A DNA stretch of 64,000 bases. Origin: Amblyomma americanum (Eukaryota > Arthropoda > Arachnida > Ixodida > Ixodidae). Of the stretch, positions 62,401 to 64,000 are shown one piece after another. Made by a program: the position numbers and the translations under genes. Each line of letters begins with the position of its first letter. Position 1 is the first letter of the stretch. The DNA lies in the NCBI RefSeq assembly GCF_052857255.1, contig NC_135497.1, positions 190,450,290-190,514,289 on the forward strand, in the 5' to 3' direction. Under the pieces are notes generated by a model, which had not been told where the DNA came from, did not search any database, and worked only from the letters and a program-made list of their open reading frames with translations.

Positions 62401-63538
62401 AGAAGCCAGAAATGTTTGTGAGACTAGACCAAATGCTATTGCATTAAAAAAATAAGGTTAAGCAGATGTTGCTTTCCTATGCAGCATCGGTGCATCTGCA
62501 CATGCCTACAACTCATGGGTCAACAAAAATTAGATGCAATAAGCAGGTTCCAGCCGAGCCAGGCTCTCCACTAAATAGTCACAACAAAAGACTGCTGCCT
62601 TAACACTGGTGTTTGAAAGACAATGAAGAGATGCTTCAGCTCTTATTACTGCTACTGAGGGTAGCCCTATCTACACCTAAGACTTGCTATACAAGGCTGT
62701 ATGGAAATTCAACTAGCTTACACTGGGTGCACTGAACATGCACAAAATACAACAAAAAGGAAATGAGAAAGGACAATGCCACTATATAATAAGCAAGTTT
62801 CTCGGCAACGTAATCCTGCATGTATATATGGTAAGACTGACCACATAGGCAAAAGTCAACAAGCTCATCAAAGCATAATTTTCAGAACGGTAGGGTTCCC
62901 TTCTCCCTCTCACACTATCTCACTAACAAATTCAAGCTGGCCCACCATGCATCAGAATAAATCAACTAGCTCAGCAATACACACAGCTCTGTGCATCAAC
63001 CTATATTTTTCATAAAACCACTTTAGTCCTGTGCAACGAAAATATGAGAAAAAAAAAAAACTCTGAGTCTTTTAATGCTATCCCAGCACAGGAGCACCTA
63101 GTGTAAGTTTTAATACCTAAGTGCCATGCTACCGCAGACATCATAAGCTCATGTGAACATTACGTGGAATACTGGTGCAAATAAATGGGACCCAGGAAAA
63201 ATGCACAACAGGAGCACTTCTTGTGTCCCACTTGTTTCAACTATAGTTAATGTGTTAATTAACAATTACCCAACTAGTCCAACTTCATGCACAAGACCAT
63301 GTTCAGTGCATCCACAGTGCATCCACAGTGCTCACCGAGGAATACCCTTGCACTGCTTCTAATGTGGTCACTTCCTCATGGCTGCTGCACCGACGAGACG
63401 CCAACTCAGGCTCCACGCGAAGGCCAGCAGCTGGCCTCTCCTCTGAGCTCGAGCGAGGGGCTGGAGTGTCTTCACCAGAGATCCTGCGCTCCTTGCGCTT
63501 ACAGCTGCGACTTGGTAAAGCGGTTCCATTTGAGTTGC
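47349..63538 (-). CDS. FAM13: FAM13-family gene (FAM13A/B/C homologue), 3' half
   Basis: Spliced minus-strand gene. Fourteen exons were placed from codon continuity and GT/AG sites. The encoded sequence carries the hallmarks of the FAM13 family: LKKKVKQFEENFEKEHGY coiled coil, EKLALQKALLRFESVHGRP, LMRPLYDRYRSVKRLV and LRKMLREFEEDFQKQTGR with KVQKEDKAPMDS after it. Vertebrate FAM13A and FAM13B carry an N-terminal RhoGAP domain; that part would lie above 63.5 kb. The protein is expected to be cytoplasmic or nuclear (exon 1 has a basic KRKERR stretch). Its precise role in ticks is unknown. Exon junctions 1-2 and 4 through 11 agree in phase. Junctions 2-3 and 11-12 do not, and the last exon is missing. 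Confidence 0.9.
47528..47629 (-). CDS. FAM13: FAM13 exon 13
   Basis: Acceptor TTCGTAG before TGCGGAG, donor GGGAG followed by GTATGA. Encodes AELLQQQQQSKLEKRRLRKM and LREFEEDFQKQTG, the C-terminal coiled coil. Confidence 0.9.
48477..49235. repeat. Possible pogo-like MITE in FAM13 intron 12
   Basis: CAGTCACTGGTGTAGTGCC followed by TCGTTAATATGGAC on the left and GTCCATATTAACAGAGCACG then ACTGTA on the right form imperfect inverted repeats. The left TA is not clear, and the interior holds short sub-repeats of the same kind. Confidence 0.45.
50242..50405 (-). CDS. FAM13: FAM13 exon 12
   Basis: Acceptor CTACAG before GAGCTCG, donor followed by GTGAGT. Encodes ELEEVVEIVTPVSAVAQSEA and VLEKCSDSNLHELPL; SNLHE matches the SNLHEA-type motif of the family. 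Starts in phase 0, which does not join the phase-1 end of exon 11. Confidence 0.85.
51790..52045 (-). CDS. FAM13: FAM13 exon 11
   Basis: Acceptor CTGCAG before GACATGACA, donor CCCAG followed by GTGTGC. Encodes the most conserved FAM13 block: EEKLALQKALLRFESVHGRP and LMRPLYDRYRSVKRLVGRN. With this donor it ends in phase 1. Confidence 0.9.
52783..52979 (-). CDS. FAM13: FAM13 exon 10
   Basis: Acceptor ATATAG before ACTTGAAG, donor GGAT followed by GTAAGT. Encodes LKEENSLPEPAYLSFSSWSR and HIMEKALNDTLMCLAEKRRA. Joins exon 11 in phase 0. Confidence 0.85.
53681..53731 (+). repeat. Poly-C run followed by (CACG)/(CA) repeats
   Basis: C15 followed by GCACGCACG and CACACA repeats in FAM13 intron 9. 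Confidence 0.9.
54048..55385 (+). mobile_element. Mariner transposon in FAM13 intron 9
   Basis: A 1,338-bp element, the usual mariner length. TA lies on both sides (54046-54047 and 55386-55387). The termini CAACCTTTCTCCGTAAAGTT and GGAACTTTACAAAGGTTG are imperfect inverted repeats. It carries one transposase gene on the plus strand, opposite to FAM13. Confidence 0.9.
54262..55328 (+). pseudogene. Mariner transposase, two visible lesions
   Basis: The N-terminal frame has the helix-turn-helix region (VFEWHKRFVSGRTSVEDDTR) and the first catalytic Asp in EDETWCFQYDP. A second frame carries WSLFHDNARPHTALIV and HPPYSPDLSPCDFFLFPH, i.e. the second and third Asp, with 34 residues between them (D34D). 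The frames are separated by a TGA near 54826 and by a T run of 10 (54860-54869) that looks two bases too long. The gene is inactive as it stands. Confidence 0.9.
55513..55820 (-). mobile_element. Composite tRNA-derived SINE in FAM13 intron 9
   Basis: Same layout as 2313-2530 but with the tRNA head (GCCGAAGTGGTTCTGTGG on the minus strand, B-box-like GGGTTTGAAGCC), the shared SINE body, a purine-rich region and a TAATAATAA tail. It lies in the same orientation as the gene, directly after the exon 9 donor. Confidence 0.85.
55829..55910 (-). CDS. FAM13: FAM13 exon 9
   Basis: Acceptor CCCCAG before CCTTCCC, donor followed by GTAAGC. Encodes PSHAEKMNHAEMKRTLLELN and KLRKDLK. The donor hexamer at 55823-55828 sits only about 2-5 nt from the SINE head. 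Confidence 0.9.
56076..56134 (-). CDS. FAM13: FAM13 exon 8
   Basis: Acceptor TTTAG before GTCTGAAG, donor followed by GTATGT. Encodes CLKKKVKQFEENFEKEHGYR, the first conserved coiled-coil block of the family. Confidence 0.9.
56231..56292 (-). CDS. FAM13: FAM13 exon 7
   Basis: Acceptor TTACAG before GAGCTTTAAAG, donor followed by GTGAGT. Encodes FKDEEASQTTVKQLSKRVH, matching the MNVKQLTKRIQ-type block of vertebrate FAM13 proteins. Confidence 0.9.
56549..56674. repeat. 126-bp perfect palindrome in FAM13 intron 6
   Basis: Two 63-base arms that appear exactly reverse-complementary meet at GAGC|GCTC (centre 56611/56612). The arm ends are CTTTTCAGGTGGACACAGG on the left and CCTGTGTCCACCTGAAAAG on the right. 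There is no loop. The arm may derive from a transposon terminus, but I cannot name the family. Confidence 0.95.
57146..57807. mobile_element. TA-flanked MITE in FAM13 intron 6
   Basis: Left CCCTATTTACTCACGTAATT and right AATTAAGCGAGTAATTATGG form inverted termini, with TA on both sides (57144-57145 and 57808-57809). The termini resemble those of Tc1/mariner-superfamily MITEs. No transposase frame is present. A poly-C run (57815-57831) follows. Confidence 0.8.
58271..58333 (-). CDS. FAM13: FAM13 exon 6
   Basis: Acceptor TTTGTAG before CCTTCAC, donor followed by GTAAGT. Encodes LHLDPNLPPSPPVEQDEFLK. A 63-bp exon in frame with both neighbours. Confidence 0.85.
58897..58953 (-). CDS. FAM13: FAM13 exon 5
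   Basis: Acceptor TTCCAG before TTCTTACG, donor followed by GTGAGT. Encodes SYEAPLSPSAYRSYLSHR, a Pro/Ser/Tyr-rich linker typical of FAM13 proteins. Confidence 0.85.
59071..59161 (-). CDS. FAM13: FAM13 exon 4
   Basis: Acceptor TTGCAG before AACCTG, donor GCAAA followed by GTAAGT. Encodes PVLSEHRFSWPMVQALADEE and PVMPYLQKA. Ends in phase 2, matching exon 5. Confidence 0.85.
59881..60073 (-). CDS. FAM13: FAM13 exon 3
   Basis: Acceptor TTGCAG before GATGTCCAG and donor TTTC followed by GTGAGG. Encodes DVQYQAAPDEASSDRP then SPEEVDGSVPNTPSTISKDS and IPPLDLNSF. Ends in phase 1, in agreement with exon 4. Confidence 0.8.
60261..60959. mobile_element. Pogo/Tigger-like MITE in FAM13 intron 2
   Basis: Left terminus CAGTAAAACATTGATAATTC and right terminus GAATCAACAAGGTTTTACTG are inverted repeats, flanked by TA on both sides (60259-60260 and 60960-60961). 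The 699-bp body has no transposase frame. Confidence 0.8.
61257..61459 (-). CDS. FAM13: FAM13 exon 2
   Basis: The acceptor is a NAGNAG site (GGCAGCAG before ATGGCGCC), so two alternative starts three bases apart are possible. Encodes SPHPPQPKRREIETPSSPRP and SQEWREACRNVERPNPVRD. The donor at GTTTTTG near 61256 is a guess: it leaves phase 2, while exon 3 starts in phase 0. Confidence 0.6.
63336..63538 (-). CDS. FAM13: FAM13 exon 1 of those visible
   Basis: Acceptor CAG before GCAACTC and donor TCG followed by GTGAG. Encodes NSNGTALPSRSCKRKERRIS, then a Ser/Glu-rich stretch. The first visible exon is not the gene's 5' end, because the acceptor phase requires a nucleotide from an upstream exon. 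Confidence 0.75.
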
Positions 63539-64000
63539 CTGCACACACAGCAACACAGAATTTTGGACAGTGAAATTACAGCTGAATTACAACAATACAC
63601 CCACGCATCACAGAGTTGAGTTCTCAAAGTAACCCTAATTATCAAGGTGATCAGCTTAATCATAAACTAGCTCCTGCTGCAATTTACCCAAAATGTGGCG
63701 ACTTCCTTGTTATTACACTATATTCCAAGCCTACATCACAAACAATGAATTTCAACTCAAAATACAAGGCATCCACTTCAGCTTGTAACAGGAGCATTAA
63801 TTAGCACTTCGGAAGCTATAGAAATTTCAGTATACATGGTGAGCGTAGCATAAATGGGACAAAATTACAACAGCCTTGAAGCACTTTCAGTTGCAAGAGG
63901 TAACTTGACTGGGCTAGTCGGCACATTTCGCAGGAAAAGGTACAGTGCGAAAGCAGACAGGACGAAAGGAGCGGACAGACAATGGCACAGCGCCTTAGTC

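Overview
The window reads as animal nuclear DNA, most likely from a hard tick (Ixodida, probably Metastriata). This is inferred from a Ruka-like tRNA-derived SINE, dense BEL/Pao, RTE, L2/CR1-like, I-group LINE and Penelope remnants, a mariner, several TA- or TTA-flanked MITEs, and an intron-rich gene. No bacterial operon, CRISPR array, rRNA or intact tRNA gene is visible. Species assignment from sequence alone is tentative.

Right part (about 47.3-63.5 kb, minus strand): one real host gene, a FAM13-family gene (vertebrate FAM13A/B/C). Fourteen exons can be placed, and most junctions agree in reading frame. They encode the middle and C-terminal coiled-coil half of the protein. The RhoGAP-coding 5' exons would lie above 63.5 kb, and the last coding exon was not found. 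The introns carry a nearly full-length mariner with two visible lesions, a composite SINE that ends about 2-5 nt from a splice donor hexamer, two TA-flanked MITEs and a 126-bp perfect palindrome.

Left and middle part (0-41 kb): a transposon graveyard with clear nesting. A BEL/Pao retrotransposon on the plus strand (about 20.7-31.7 kb) is broken by a LINE carrying an RNase H domain (21.5-22.7 kb), a 783-bp solo LTR with GACT target duplications inside the reverse transcriptase (25.3-26.1 kb), an L2/CR1-like LINE inside the integrase (28.2-30.4 kb), a Harbinger-like MITE with TTA duplications (30.9-31.4 kb), and at its 3' side a minus-strand LINE that starts with a (GGA)n tract (31.7 kb). An RTE LINE (7.5-12.3 kb) is split by SINEs and by a minus-strand LINE. 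A Penelope-like element at 17.0-17.8 kb forms a nearly perfect inverted repeat flanked by a 12-bp duplication, inside the 3' part of another LINE. Two related foldback repeats lie at 36.5-37.0 and 39.5-41.1 kb.

Nothing from 0 to 41 kb looks like a functional host gene. All coding remnants there are transposon-derived and carry stops, frameshifts or insertions. Between 41.1 and 47.3 kb no gene or recognisable repeat was identified. It probably holds the FAM13 3' flank or UTR.
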